Of a DNA stretch of 64,000 bases, positions 16,637 to 25,632 are shown piece by piece. Numbering within the stretch: the stretch's first letter is position 1; each line of letters begins with the position of its first letter. This DNA is from Mesorhizobium sp. (GTDB lineage: Bacteria > Pseudomonadota > Alphaproteobacteria > Rhizobiales > Rhizobiaceae). A program made the position numbers and the translations under genes. The notes below the pieces were generated by a model that made no database searches, had not been told where the DNA came from, and saw nothing but the letters and a program-made list of their open reading frames with translations. The DNA is taken from NCBI GenBank assembly GCA_004017275.1, contig SAKE01000022.1, forward strand, positions 1 through 64,000, given 5' to 3'.

Positions 16637-16950
16637 CAGAAGACATCACCGCCGAAATGAGCAGCGGCAACGTGTTTGCGGACCTCGGCTTTGACAATCC
16701 CGAAGAGGAATTGCTCAAGGCCAAGCTGGCCCGCGAGATCCGCGCCATTATCAAGCGCCGGCGCCTGACCCAGGCGAAGTCGGCTGAACTGCTCGGAATG
16801 AAACAGCCCGACGTCTCCGCGATCGCCACCGGGCGCACCGGCAAGTTTTCAATAGACAGGCTGGTTCGCTGTCTGGACCGGCTCGACTACAAGGTCGACG
16901 TGGTGGTTCGCCACAAGCCTCGACGGTCAACTCGTGCTGAAGCCGCTTGA
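16633..16950 (+). CDS. XRE-family antitoxin (HigA-like)
   Basis: A 105-residue protein. An N-terminal segment (NVFADLGFDNPEEELLKAKL) is followed by a helix-turn-helix, 'RLTQAKSAELLGMKQPDVSA', and a C-terminal strand. This is the HTH_37/XRE antitoxin type that pairs with Gp49-like toxins. It should neutralise the upstream toxin and repress the shared promoter through the palindrome at 16231-16250. Confidence 0.85.
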   Translation: MTEDITAEMSSGNVFADLGFDNPEEELLKAKLAREIRAIIKRRRLTQAKSAELLGMKQPDVSAIATGRTGKFSIDRLVRCLDRLDYKVDVVVRHKPRRSTRAEAA

Positions 16951-17025
16951 GTTTAGGCGGCGTTGAAGGTGCCTGCTGTCTCTATGCTGCAGGCACCATG
17001 GTCTGATTGAAGAGAACTAGCCCGT

Positions 17026-17535
17026 TCATGCAGCCGCCGGCGCCTTCTCCAGTAACGTGTACGAGAAGATATACTCGTTTGATACCTGCACCTTGACCGG
17101 GTTCCCATTAATGGTTTGCGGGTTTGCCCGCACAGCGGTTTTGATCGCGGCTCCGAGGCTTCGATTGATGCGCGCCTTGATGGGGTTACCTCTTTCATCA
17201 CCTGGGCGGTCTCCTACCGCACGCAGATAGATTCTATTGAGATCCTCGTTGGCCTTGATCGCCTGGAAAACCTTCAACGTCACACTAGGGTCAAATCCGC
17301 TTTCGGAAACCAGCTTCTGTGCCAATGCCACAGCTTCAAACTTTAACTTGAGTTCTGCCTCGAGGCGCTTTGCGGCCTTGGGGTTTTCAGTCTTCAAAAG
17401 CTCCATAGCATGCAGGGTAAGCACTCCCGCAACGTAGTCGGCGGGCTCCTGCCCAGCCGCGTCTGCCATCTTGCCAATTGCATCGAAAATGGAGCGTTCG
17501 AGACGAATCGTGGTTGCAACCAATTTGTCGTTCAT
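17026..17535 (-). CDS. Uncharacterised protein with ribbon-helix-helix-like N-terminus
   Basis: A 169-residue protein. The start 'KLVATTIRLERSIFDAIGKMADAAGQEPADYV' resembles an Arc/MetJ ribbon-helix-helix. The middle is helical and charged, and the C-terminus 'VQVSNEYIFSYTLLEKAP' is a beta-type segment. The ATG at 17535 follows a CGGAG site and begins the domain cleanly. It is transcribed against the conjugation genes and belongs to the insertion between copG and trbB. I do not recognise a named family. Confidence 0.6.
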   Translation of the reverse strand: MNDKLVATTIRLERSIFDAIGKMADAAGQEPADYVAGVLTLHAMELLKTENPKAAKRLEAELKLKFEAVALAQKLVSESGFDPSVTLKVFQAIKANEDLNRIYLRAVGDRPGDERGNPIKARINRSLGAAIKTAVRANPQTINGNPVKVQVSNEYIFSYTLLEKAPAAA

Positions 17536-17915
17536 ATTGATCTCCGTAAAGGTAGCTCCAATCGAGCGCACCTTTATAATAGGGCGCGAAATTATGGATG
17601 TCAACTATAACGATGCGCTTGGCTAGACGTGTATCAATAATTGGCGCCGCAGTGAGCTATCTATGATAAAAGGGCATTATCAAGCGCACATATAGACCCG
17701 GGACTCCGGCCCTCGGGCGGGCTAGAGGTCCGCAGCGAGTTCGCATTTGAATGCTTGGATTGCATCTGCGAAATTCCTGCGTATCCTGCTTATGCGCATG
17801 TGAGCATAAGGTGGCGCCTGGCGCCTTGATTGGCCACCACACTAAGAACCACCGTCGGGATGGCTACCGACAGGCTGATGTCACAGAACGCCATTCCAAG
17901 AAGGATGATCCTCTC
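17536..17915. other. 380-bp divergent intergenic stretch
   Basis: It separates two divergent uncharacterised genes and should contain both promoters. It includes short self-complementary sequences (for example TTGGCGCC and GGTGGCGCCTGGCGCC) but no recognised gene. Confidence 0.35.
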
Positions 17916-18269
17916 ATGGGTTCCAATGCCATTATTGCGTCCCTACCGGTTGCAGGGGCCGACCGCGCTGTACTGATCGACGCCGCCAACGCCGCGTTCG
18001 AGCGTGTTATTGAGCGGATTGAACCGAACAATGAGGAACTGACCCGAGGCCTTTGGGATGCCGGTGACTACATCGACAGTTGGCTGGCCACCGACCTAGT
18101 CGACAAGCTGCCGATGCCGCGCGACGAGGTTGCGTACTACGTCGATGTATTCCTGGTGCATCATGTCATTGGTCTGGCGGATGAGGCAGACAGGGAGACC
18201 GCCCACCACAGCCCTGAACCGCGCAAGGCAGTAATTGGCTCAGGCCTTGCCAGTTGCGGCGACATCTGA
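17916..18269 (+). CDS. Uncharacterised small acidic protein
   Basis: A 117-residue protein, acidic in its middle part (AFERVIERIEPNNEELTRGLWD). No domain recognised. The ATG at 17916 follows an AAGGAT ribosome-binding site. It lies within the cargo insertion in the conjugation cluster. It could be a conserved hypothetical of mobile elements; I cannot assign a role. Confidence 0.5.
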   Translation: MGSNAIIASLPVAGADRAVLIDAANAAFERVIERIEPNNEELTRGLWDAGDYIDSWLATDLVDKLPMPRDEVAYYVDVFLVHHVIGLADEADRETAHHSPEPRKAVIGSGLASCGDI

Positions 18270-18349
18270 CTGTTGCCCCGTTCTTGTGGACGGCGCGATC
18301 AAAAGGGTAACCTTTGCCGCCACCTCTTCGAGGGTGGCGGTAAGCCGGT

Positions 18350-18730
18350 TTATCTGCGAGGTGGTTGCCGCAAGTTCCGGGCCGTAGCGGGTGACGAGAT
18401 ATCCCGGTTCTGGCTGAGGGACTGAAGATGATTGGCGGTTTTCGCGCGAAGGCGCAGCCCCGCTTCCAGGGCGCGCTCCGTCCGCTCCGCCAAGTTGTGC
18501 TGCATCTTCCGGATTTGATTGGGATTGTGCCCGCGGTGGAGCAAAAGCGCGGTCAGATAGAGTTCGATCGCGTGGATGGCGGAGAGTCTGAACGGCGCCC
18601 GAGTAAGCGGCTTGCCTGATCGGCCGAGCTGAAGGAGCAGGGTTGCCGCTTTGCGGTACTCTTCGGCCAGTTCATGGATCTGCCGCGGGGAGGCCAGCTC
18701 TCCCGGATAGTTGTGTTCTGTCATCACCAT
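18350..18730 (-). CDS. Uncharacterised helical protein, HEPN-like
   Basis: A 126-residue, mostly helical protein. 'RLSAIHAIELYLTALLLHRG' followed by 'IRKMQHNLAERTERAL' resembles the core helices of HEPN proteins, whose conserved Arg/His residues often form an RNase site. The classical R-x4-6-H spacing is not clear, so catalytic activity cannot be claimed. No nucleotidyltransferase (MNT) partner lies next to it. Transcribed against the conjugation operon; the start may be the ATG at 18730 or at 18724. Confidence 0.5.
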   Translation of the reverse strand: MVMTEHNYPGELASPRQIHELAEEYRKAATLLLQLGRSGKPLTRAPFRLSAIHAIELYLTALLLHRGHNPNQIRKMQHNLAERTERALEAGLRLRAKTANHLQSLSQNRDISSPATARNLRQPPRR

Positions 18731-18997
18731 TTACGCAATGTAGAAGGGAACCGTTTGCGGTAGTAAGCATCCCACACCAACCCAACGTCAGCAAATGTTG
18801 TCCTAGCTCAGCGCTCCCTGGAACGGATTTGCCTCAAGGTCGTCAGCCTTGATTGCCGGGCGGCACCGCCAATCTCCTGTATTTGCACGCTACGCCACTA
18901 CGCCTCGACATAGGTGTTGAAACCACTCGAGATGCGGCTCTCTTAATCATCCCCGTCCAGGGGCCGCCCATGTTCCCCGGATCGAAACGGGGACAGA

Positions 18998-20014
18998 ATG
19001 GCAGCTTCGCCTCACAATTCAGAAGGTCTGGCGCGCGGCGCACGTATGTTGCGCACAGCGCTCGGACCCGCGATCGCGAGCTATCTCGACGACGCGGGCA
19101 TCGTCGAAGTGATGCTCAACCCCGACGGGCGTTTGTGGATCGATCGGTTGTCCGAGGGACTCTCTGACACAGGAGAGCGCCTGTCGGCAGCGGACGGTGA
19201 GCGCATCGTTCGCCTCGTCGCTCATCATGTCGGTGCCGAAGTCCATGCCGGCGCCCCACGCGTCTCGGCCGAGCTGCCCGAGACCGGCGAGCGGTTCGAG
19301 GGGCTTCTTCCTCCCGTTGTCGCGGCGCCCGCCTTCGCGATCCGCAAGCCTGCCGTCGCCATCTTCACCCTTGAAGACTATGTCGCGGCCGGGATCATGT
19401 CGGTCAGCCAGGCGGACGCGCTGCGCCAGGGCGTTGCCACCCGCGCGAACATTCTGGTCGCTGGCGGCACATCCACGGGCAAGACCACGCTGATCAACGC
19501 GCTGCTGGCCGAAGTGGCCAAGACCGCCGATCGCGTCGTCATCATTGAGGATACGCGCGAGCTGCAATGCGCCGCGCACAATCTCGTTGCGATGCGCACG
19601 AAAGACGGCGTCGCGTCGCTCTCTGATCTCGTCCGCTCATCGCTGCGCCTGCGCCCCGACCGCATTCCGGTCGGCGAGGTGCGCGGGGCCGAGGCGCTCG
19701 AACTGCTCAAAGCCTGGGGCACCGGCCACCCTGGCGGCCTCGGCACGATCCACGCCGGCAGCGCCATCGGCGCGCTCCGCCGCATGGAACAGCTCATCCA
19801 GGAAGCCGTCGTCACAGTTCCACGTGCGCTGATCGCTGAAACGATCGACCTGGTTGCCGTCCTTTCCGGCCGCGGCTCCGCGCGCCAGCTGTCCGAACTC
19901 GCCCGTGTCGATGGCCTGCGCCCGGACGGCGATTACCGCGTCGCGCCAGTCGTCCTCGACGGCGGCGACAGCCCGACCTTGCTCATCCAAATCCCCGAAG
20001 GAGACAATCCGTGA
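18998..20014 (+). CDS. trbB: Conjugal transfer ATPase TrbB (VirB11-like)
   Basis: A 338-residue traffic ATPase. Walker A 'GGTSTGKTTLINALL' lies near residue 155, Asp box 'IIEDTRELQC' near residue 185, and 'GEVRGAEALELLKAWGTGH' and 'GGLGTIHAGS' are the conserved Walker B and His boxes of the VirB11 family. It forms a hexamer at the cytoplasmic base of the channel and powers pilus assembly. The first gene of the trb operon; trbC starts within its stop codon (GTGA). Confidence 0.93.
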   Translation: MAASPHNSEGLARGARMLRTALGPAIASYLDDAGIVEVMLNPDGRLWIDRLSEGLSDTGERLSAADGERIVRLVAHHVGAEVHAGAPRVSAELPETGERFEGLLPPVVAAPAFAIRKPAVAIFTLEDYVAAGIMSVSQADALRQGVATRANILVAGGTSTGKTTLINALLAEVAKTADRVVIIEDTRELQCAAHNLVAMRTKDGVASLSDLVRSSLRLRPDRIPVGEVRGAEALELLKAWGTGHPGGLGTIHAGSAIGALRRMEQLIQEAVVTVPRALIAETIDLVAVLSGRGSARQLSELARVDGLRPDGDYRVAPVVLDGGDSPTLLIQIPEGDNP

Positions 20015-20343
20015 TCCAACGCCTGCGCCTTGCGCGCCAACGCCTCGCCATGACCGTTTCTATTGCCACGCTGTCAATGGCGATGGCCGCGCCCGCTGTT
20101 GCCTCCGGCTCATCGATGCCGTGGGAACAACCGCTGCAACAGATCCTCCAGTCGATCGAAGGCCCTGTCGCCAAGATCATGGCGGTGATCATCATCATCG
20201 TCACGGGCCTGACACTCGCCTTCGGCGACACGTCGGGCGGCTTCCGCCGGCTCATCCAGATCGTGTTCGGCCTGTCCATCGCTTTCGCGGCATCGAGCTT
20301 CTTCCTGTCGTTCTTCTCGTTCGGCGGCGGAGCGCTGATCTGA
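20011..20343 (+). CDS. trbC: Pilin TrbC (VirB2-like)
   Basis: A 110-residue prepilin. A signal segment covers about residues 10-31. Two long hydrophobic helices follow ('IMAVIIIIVTGLTLAFGD' and 'IVFGLSIAFAASSFFLSFF'), typical of VirB2/TrbC. It would be processed by the TraF peptidase encoded at 9739 and polymerise into the conjugative pilus. The GTG start overlaps the trbB stop; the stop overlaps the trbD start. Confidence 0.9.
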   Translation: MIQRLRLARQRLAMTVSIATLSMAMAAPAVASGSSMPWEQPLQQILQSIEGPVAKIMAVIIIIVTGLTLAFGDTSGGFRRLIQIVFGLSIAFAASSFFLSFFSFGGGALI

Positions 20344-20639
20344 TGGCGGGTTCGGTCGGACAGGGCGGGTCAATGCCGGACTACGCAGTGCCGGGTTATG
20401 CGGTCCTCGTGCACCGGGCGCTGACCGAACCGATCCTGCTCGGTGGCGCCCCGCGCGCCATCGCCATCATGAACGGGACGCTCGCGGGCGCCGTGGGGCT
20501 GGGGTTGCGTCTGTGGCTCGTCGGCCTCGCAATCTGGGCGATCGGCCATCTTGTCGCCGTCTGGGCCGCCAAGCGCGATCCGCTTTTCGTCGACGTCGTT
20601 CGCCGACATCTGCGCATCCCGGCGCATCTCACGGTCTGA
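20343..20639 (+). CDS. trbD: Conjugal transfer protein TrbD (VirB3-like)
   Basis: A 98-residue inner-membrane protein with the VirB3/TrbD pattern 'PGYAVLVHRALTEPILLGGAPRAIAI', followed by two membrane segments and the 'AAKRDPLFVDVVRRHLRIP' C-terminus. It supports assembly of the pilus with TrbE. Overlaps the trbC stop by one base. Confidence 0.9.
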   Translation: MAGSVGQGGSMPDYAVPGYAVLVHRALTEPILLGGAPRAIAIMNGTLAGAVGLGLRLWLVGLAIWAIGHLVAVWAAKRDPLFVDVVRRHLRIPAHLTV

Positions 20640-20652
20640 GGGGGGCCATCGG

Positions 20653-23106
20653 ATGATGAATCTTGCCGAATATCGCAATCGCAGCAGCCGGCTCGCCGAC
20701 TTCCTGCCCTGGGTGGCATTGGTCGGCGCTGGCGTCGTCCTCAACAAGGACGGCAGCTTCCAGCGCAGCGCGCGCTTTCGCGGTCCCGATCTCGACAGCG
20801 CCGTTCCGGCCGAACTGGTTGCCGTCGCCGGCCGCCTCAACAATGCCTTCCGCCGCCTCGGCTCCGGCTGGGCGATCTTCGTCGAGGCGCAGCGCCATGC
20901 CTCGACCCGCTATCCCGACAGTCGCTTTCCGGATGCGGCCTCGACGCTTGTCGATGCGGAGCGCAAGGCAGGCTTCGAGGAGGCCGGCGCGCATTTCGAG
21001 TCCAGCTACTTCCTGACGCTCACCTATCTTGCGCCCGCCGAAGACGCCGCCCGGGCGGAAAGCTGGCTCTACGAAGGCCGCGAGAAGAAGGGCCTGGACC
21101 CCAATGCGGTGCTGGCCGGGTTCGCCGACCGCAGCGACCGCGTCCTGCGCCTTGTCGAAGCCTTCATGCCGGAGTGCTGCTGGCTCGATGACGCCGAGAC
21201 GCTGACCTATCTTCATGGCTGCGTCTCGACCAATCGCCACCGTGTCCGCGTTCCCGAAACGCCGATGTATCTCGATGCCATGCTTGCCGACCAGCCGTTG
21301 ACCGGCGGGCTTGAGCCGCGGCTGGGCGCGTCGCATCTGCGCATTCTCACGGTCACGGGGTTCCCGACCGCGACCACGCCGGGTCTGCTCGACGACCTGA
21401 ACCGGCTGGCCTTCCCCTATCGCTGGTCGACACGCGCGATCCTGCTCGACAAGACCGATGCGATCAGGCTGCTCACAAAGATCCGGCGTCAATGGTTCGC
21501 CAAGCGCAAATCGGTCGCCGCCATCCTTAAGGAAGTCATGACCAACGAGGCGTCCGTCCTCGTGGACACCGACGCCGCAAACAAGGCCGCCGATGCCGAC
21601 ATGGCGCTGCAGGAACTCGGCGCCGACTATGCCGGCATGGCCTATGTCACCGCGACAGTGATGGTTTGGGATGATGATCCCGGCATCGCCGACGAAAAAC
21701 TGCGCCGGGTCGAAAAGGTGATCCAGGGCCGCGATTTCACGGCAATGATCGAAACCATCAACGCCGTCGACGCCTGGCTCGGCAGCCTGCCGGGTCATGT
21801 CTACGCCAACGTCCGTCAGCCTCCCATCTCCACCCTCAATCTCGCCCACATCATTCCGCTGTCCGCGGTGTGGGCGGGCGAGGTGCGGGACGAGCATTTT
21901 GCAGCGCCCCCTCTGCTCTTCGGCAAGACCGAAGGCTCGACCCCGTTCCGGCTTTCGCTTCACGTCGGCGACGTCGGCCATACGCTGATCGTCGGTCCGA
22001 CCGGCGCGGGCAAGTCCGTGCTTCTGGCGCTTATGGCGCTGCAGTTCCGCCGCTATGCAGGGTCACAGGTTTTCGCCTTCGATTTTGGCGGCTCGATCCG
22101 CGCGGCAGCACTCGCCATGAACGGCGACTGGCACGATCTCGGCGGCGATCTCAGCGATGGGGCCATCGACAGCGTCAGCCTTCAGCCGTTCGCCCGCATT
22201 CATGATGTCCCCGAGCGTGCCTGGGCCGCCGATTGGATCGTGGCGATCCTGACGCGCGAGAATGTGGCGATCACCCCAGAGGTCAAGGAGCATATCTGGA
22301 CGGCGTTGAGCTCTCTGGCCTCCGCGCCTGTCGAGGAGCGCACGATCACCGGTCTGGTCGTGCTGCTGCAATCAAATGATCTCAAGCAGGCACTGCGCCC
22401 CTATTGCGTCGGTGGTCCCTACGGCCGGTTGCTTGATGCCGAGCGCGAACATCTCGGATCGGCGTCGGTCCAGGCATTCGAAACCGAAGGACTGATCGGA
22501 ACGGGTGCTGCGCCTGCGGTCCTTTCCTATCTCTTCCATCGCATCGAGGACCGGCTCGATGGCTCGCCGACCCTTCTCATCATCGACGAAGGCTGGCTTG
22601 CGCTGGACGATGACGGCTTTGCCGGCCAACTCCGCGAATGGCTGAAGACGCTGCGCAAGAAAAACGCCAGTGTCATCTTCGCCACGCAGTCGCTCAGCGA
22701 CATCGATGGTTCGGCAATCGCGCCGGCGATCATCGAGAGCTGCCAGACCCGGCTTCTGCTGCCGAACGAGCGCGCCATCGAGCCGCAGATCACCGCGATC
22801 TATCGCCGCTTCGGCCTCAACGATCGGCAGATCGAGATCATCGCGCGGGCGATGCCGAAGCGCGACTATTACTGCCAGTCCCGTCGCGGCAATCGGCTGT
22901 TCGAGCTCGGTCTGTCGGATGTGGCGCTCGCGCTTTGCGCTGTATCCGCGAAGACCGACCAGGCCGCGATCGCCCGCATCGTCGCCGAGCATGGCCGCGA
23001 CGGCTTCCTCGCTGCATGGCTCAACCACCGTGGCGTCGGCTGGGCCGTTGAACTCGTTCCCGCCCTAACCAGCCCCGCCCTCACCAACAAGGAGAAGTCC
23101 CCATGA
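20653..23106 (+). CDS. trbE: Conjugal transfer ATPase TrbE (VirB4-like)
   Basis: An 817-residue ATPase, the largest energy component of the channel. Walker A 'GPTGAGKSVLLALMAL' lies near residue 447 and Walker B 'TLLIIDEGWLALDDD' near residue 640. The N-terminal CagE/TrbE domain begins 'LAEYRNRSSRLADFLPWVAL'. The start was set at ATG 20653, where the family's N-terminus begins. The trbJ start overlaps its stop (ATGA). Confidence 0.93.
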   Translation: MMNLAEYRNRSSRLADFLPWVALVGAGVVLNKDGSFQRSARFRGPDLDSAVPAELVAVAGRLNNAFRRLGSGWAIFVEAQRHASTRYPDSRFPDAASTLVDAERKAGFEEAGAHFESSYFLTLTYLAPAEDAARAESWLYEGREKKGLDPNAVLAGFADRSDRVLRLVEAFMPECCWLDDAETLTYLHGCVSTNRHRVRVPETPMYLDAMLADQPLTGGLEPRLGASHLRILTVTGFPTATTPGLLDDLNRLAFPYRWSTRAILLDKTDAIRLLTKIRRQWFAKRKSVAAILKEVMTNEASVLVDTDAANKAADADMALQELGADYAGMAYVTATVMVWDDDPGIADEKLRRVEKVIQGRDFTAMIETINAVDAWLGSLPGHVYANVRQPPISTLNLAHIIPLSAVWAGEVRDEHFAAPPLLFGKTEGSTPFRLSLHVGDVGHTLIVGPTGAGKSVLLALMALQFRRYAGSQVFAFDFGGSIRAAALAMNGDWHDLGGDLSDGAIDSVSLQPFARIHDVPERAWAADWIVAILTRENVAITPEVKEHIWTALSSLASAPVEERTITGLVVLLQSNDLKQALRPYCVGGPYGRLLDAEREHLGSASVQAFETEGLIGTGAAPAVLSYLFHRIEDRLDGSPTLLIIDEGWLALDDDGFAGQLREWLKTLRKKNASVIFATQSLSDIDGSAIAPAIIESCQTRLLLPNERAIEPQITAIYRRFGLNDRQIEIIARAMPKRDYYCQSRRGNRLFELGLSDVALALCAVSAKTDQAAIARIVAEHGRDGFLAAWLNHRGVGWAVELVPALTSPALTNKEKSP

Positions 23107-23861
23107 AACTGCGCCGTTCCCTTGGCATGCGGCTTGCTGCCGCCCTGCTTGTCGCTCCGGTCACCCTGGCGCCAATGCTGGCGACGCGGGCACACGCCTT
23201 CATTGTGTTCGATCCCTCGAACTATTCGCAGAACGTCCTGACGGCAGCGCGCTCGCTGGAGCAGATCACCAACCAGATCACCTCGCTTCAGAACCAGGCC
23301 CAGATGCTCATCAACCAGGCCCGCAATCTCGCAGGCTTGCCATTCTCCTCACTGCAACAGCTCCAGCAGTCGGTGCAACGCACGCAGCAGTTGCTTGGCC
23401 AGGCGCAGAACATTGCCTATGACGTCCAGCAGATCGATCAGGCCTTCCAGCAGAAATACGGCAACGTCTCGCTGTCGGCTTCGGACCAGCAACTCATCAC
23501 TGAGGCGCGCTCGCGCTGGGGCAACACGGTTGGTGGCCTTCAGGATGCCATGCGTGTGCAGGCGGGCGTCGTCGGCAACATCGACACCAATCGCAGTGAG
23601 ATGTCGGCGCTGGTCGGCCAGAGCCAGGGTGCGACCGGAGCGCTTCAGGCAACACAGGCCGGCAACCAGCTCCTCGCGCTTCAGGCGCAGCAGCTCGCCG
23701 ATCTCACCGCTGTCGTTGCCGCAAACGGTCGGGCGCAGGCGTTGCAATCGGCCGAGCAGGCCACCGCCGCCGACCAGGGCCGCGAGCAGCGCCGGCGCTT
23801 CCTGACGCAGGGCTTGGGCTACCAGCCCGGCAGTGCGCAGATGTTTTATGGCAAGAACTGA
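23103..23861 (+). CDS. trbJ: Conjugal transfer protein TrbJ (VirB5-like)
   Basis: A 252-residue exported protein. A signal peptide (residues 1-33) is followed by 'FIVFDPSNYSQNVLTAARSL', then a long Gln-rich coiled coil (residues 50-130). This is the typical TrbJ architecture, a minor pilus-tip or assembly component. Overlaps the trbE stop. Confidence 0.9.
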   Translation: MKLRRSLGMRLAAALLVAPVTLAPMLATRAHAFIVFDPSNYSQNVLTAARSLEQITNQITSLQNQAQMLINQARNLAGLPFSSLQQLQQSVQRTQQLLGQAQNIAYDVQQIDQAFQQKYGNVSLSASDQQLITEARSRWGNTVGGLQDAMRVQAGVVGNIDTNRSEMSALVGQSQGATGALQATQAGNQLLALQAQQLADLTAVVAANGRAQALQSAEQATAADQGREQRRRFLTQGLGYQPGSAQMFYGKN

Positions 23862-23871
23862 GGCCCGCGCG

Positions 23872-24267
23872 ATGGAAGGCAAGATCCTTGCCCGCATCGG
23901 CGCAGTCGTCTTCATCTCGGTCGCTTTGACAGTGACCGCGATCGAGATGAGCAGCAAGGACGATGAGCCTGACGCCCTTGCGAAGCGGGGTCGTCCCTTG
24001 GAGTTACAAGACCCGCTTGCGGCCGAATTGCGCCGCTGTTCCGGGGTCGGCGAGGCCGGTCCTCGCGATCCCGGCTGCCTGAAAGCGTGGGCAGAAAGCC
24101 GGCGCCGGTTTCTCGGTCAACGTGACTCGGCAACCGCGCCTGCTGTCGTTGGCCCGGCAACGCTGTTTCCGAATGTGCCGGCGTCAGCCTACCGGAAAGA
24201 AGGAGAGCGGCCGGATGTGACCGCTCCCGCGGTTCAGGTCGTGCCGCCCCGGCCGGAGGATCGCTGA
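23872..24267 (+). CDS. Putative entry-exclusion protein TrbK-alt
   Basis: A 131-residue protein with an N-terminal membrane segment (IGAVVFISVALTVTAIEM, about residues 8-25) and a Cys pair (ELRRCSGVG, PGCLKAW). It occupies the position where this class of trb operon carries the alternative TrbK. Entry-exclusion proteins stop redundant transfer into cells that already hold the element. The ATG at 23872 is preferred; an upstream ATG at 23848 overlaps trbJ. Confidence 0.75.
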   Translation: MEGKILARIGAVVFISVALTVTAIEMSSKDDEPDALAKRGRPLELQDPLAAELRRCSGVGEAGPRDPGCLKAWAESRRRFLGQRDSATAPAVVGPATLFPNVPASAYRKEGERPDVTAPAVQVVPPRPEDR

Positions 24268-24268
24268 A

Positions 24269-25630
24269 ATGGGCGGCATGGGGGTCATCGACCATTTCCT
24301 CGAAGTCTTTACGCGCTACATCGACGGCGGCTTCGGCCTGCTCGGCGGCGAGGTCGGCTTCATCGCCACGACCCTGATCGCCATCGACGTGACGCTGGCG
24401 GCGCTCTTCTGGTCCTGGGGTGCCGACGACGACATCATCGCGCGCCTCGTCAAGAAGACGCTGTTCGTGGGCGTTTTCGCCTACCTCATCTCCAACTGGA
24501 ACAACCTCGCCCGCATCGTCTTCGAAAGCTTCGCCGGGCTTGGCCTGAAGGCCTCGGGAACGGGTTTTGCCATCGACGATCTCATGCGCCCGGGCAGGGT
24601 GGCGCAGACCGGGCTCGACGCCGGCCGGCCGTTGCTGGACTCCATCTCGAACCTGATGGGCTATTGGTCCTTCTTCGAGAACTTCATCCAGATCGCCTGC
24701 ATGTTCTTCGCCTGGGCGCTGGTGCTGCTGGCCTTCTTCATCCTTGCGATCCAGCTCTTCGTCACGCTGATCGAGTTCAAGCTGACGACGCTCGCCGGTT
24801 TCGTGCTGATTCCCTTCGGTCTGTTCGGCAAATCCGCCTTCATGGCCGAGCGCGTGCTTGGCAACGTCATCTCGTCCGGCATCAAAGTGCTGGTGCTCGC
24901 CGTCATCATCGGCATCGGCTCGACCCTCTTTTCCGAGTTCACCGCGGGCTTCAGCGGCAACACGCCGTCGATCGACGACGCCATGGCGGTCGTGCTGGCC
25001 GCGCTGTCGCTGCTCGGCCTTGGCATCTTTGGACCGGGCATTGCCAACGGTCTCGTCTCCGGTGGTCCGCAGCTCGGCGCGGGTGCTGCGGTCGGCACCG
25101 GGCTTGCCGCCGGCGGCATGGCAGCAGCGGGCGCCGCGGCCGCCGGCGCAGTCGTATCCGGAGGCGCGGCTGTCAACGGAGGTGCTGCGGCGGCGGCCCG
25201 TGGCGGTGCCGCCACCGCGGGCAGGGCATCCACAGCCTACAATCTCGGCGCGGCCGGAGAGTCTGGCTTTTCCGGCGTCGCATCCGGGCTCGGCGGTGTC
25301 ATGAAAGCTGGCGCCCAGGGCGCCATCTCACCGCTGCAGCGCGCCGCCAATAATGCGGCAGGCAGCATGAAGGACAGCTACCAGTCGGGCGCTCGCGCTG
25401 CCTTCGAGGCGACGGGCGGATCATCCACCGCCGGCACAATCGGCGCGACCGCTGGCGAAGCCGGCTCCGCTCCCGCCGGGTTCTCCGCCACCGAAAGTCA
25501 GCCCGCCTGGGCGAAGCGCATGAAGCGCTCGCAACAGATGACCCATGGCGTCCAGGCTGCCGTCCACGCTGTTCGCAGTGGCGACAGCCATGGCGGCGGC
25601 TCCTCGATCAACCTCTCTGAAAGAGACTGA
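24269..25630 (+). CDS. trbL: Conjugal transfer protein TrbL (VirB6-like)
   Basis: A 453-residue polytopic membrane protein. 'FIATTLIAIDVTLAALFWSW' and five or six further membrane segments fill residues 30-265. A Gly/Ala-rich low-complexity region (residues 270-330) and a soluble Ser/Gly-rich tail follow. This matches TrbL/VirB6, part of the inner-membrane channel. One base separates it from trbK-alt. Confidence 0.92.
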   Translation: MGGMGVIDHFLEVFTRYIDGGFGLLGGEVGFIATTLIAIDVTLAALFWSWGADDDIIARLVKKTLFVGVFAYLISNWNNLARIVFESFAGLGLKASGTGFAIDDLMRPGRVAQTGLDAGRPLLDSISNLMGYWSFFENFIQIACMFFAWALVLLAFFILAIQLFVTLIEFKLTTLAGFVLIPFGLFGKSAFMAERVLGNVISSGIKVLVLAVIIGIGSTLFSEFTAGFSGNTPSIDDAMAVVLAALSLLGLGIFGPGIANGLVSGGPQLGAGAAVGTGLAAGGMAAAGAAAAGAVVSGGAAVNGGAAAAARGGAATAGRASTAYNLGAAGESGFSGVASGLGGVMKAGAQGAISPLQRAANNAAGSMKDSYQSGARAAFEATGGSSTAGTIGATAGEAGSAPAGFSATESQPAWAKRMKRSQQMTHGVQAAVHAVRSGDSHGGGSSINLSERD

Positions 25631-25632
25631 GC

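Noticed and set aside
20629..21981. Minus-strand open frame of 450 codons
   Set aside because: Antisense to trbE, whose assignment is certain.
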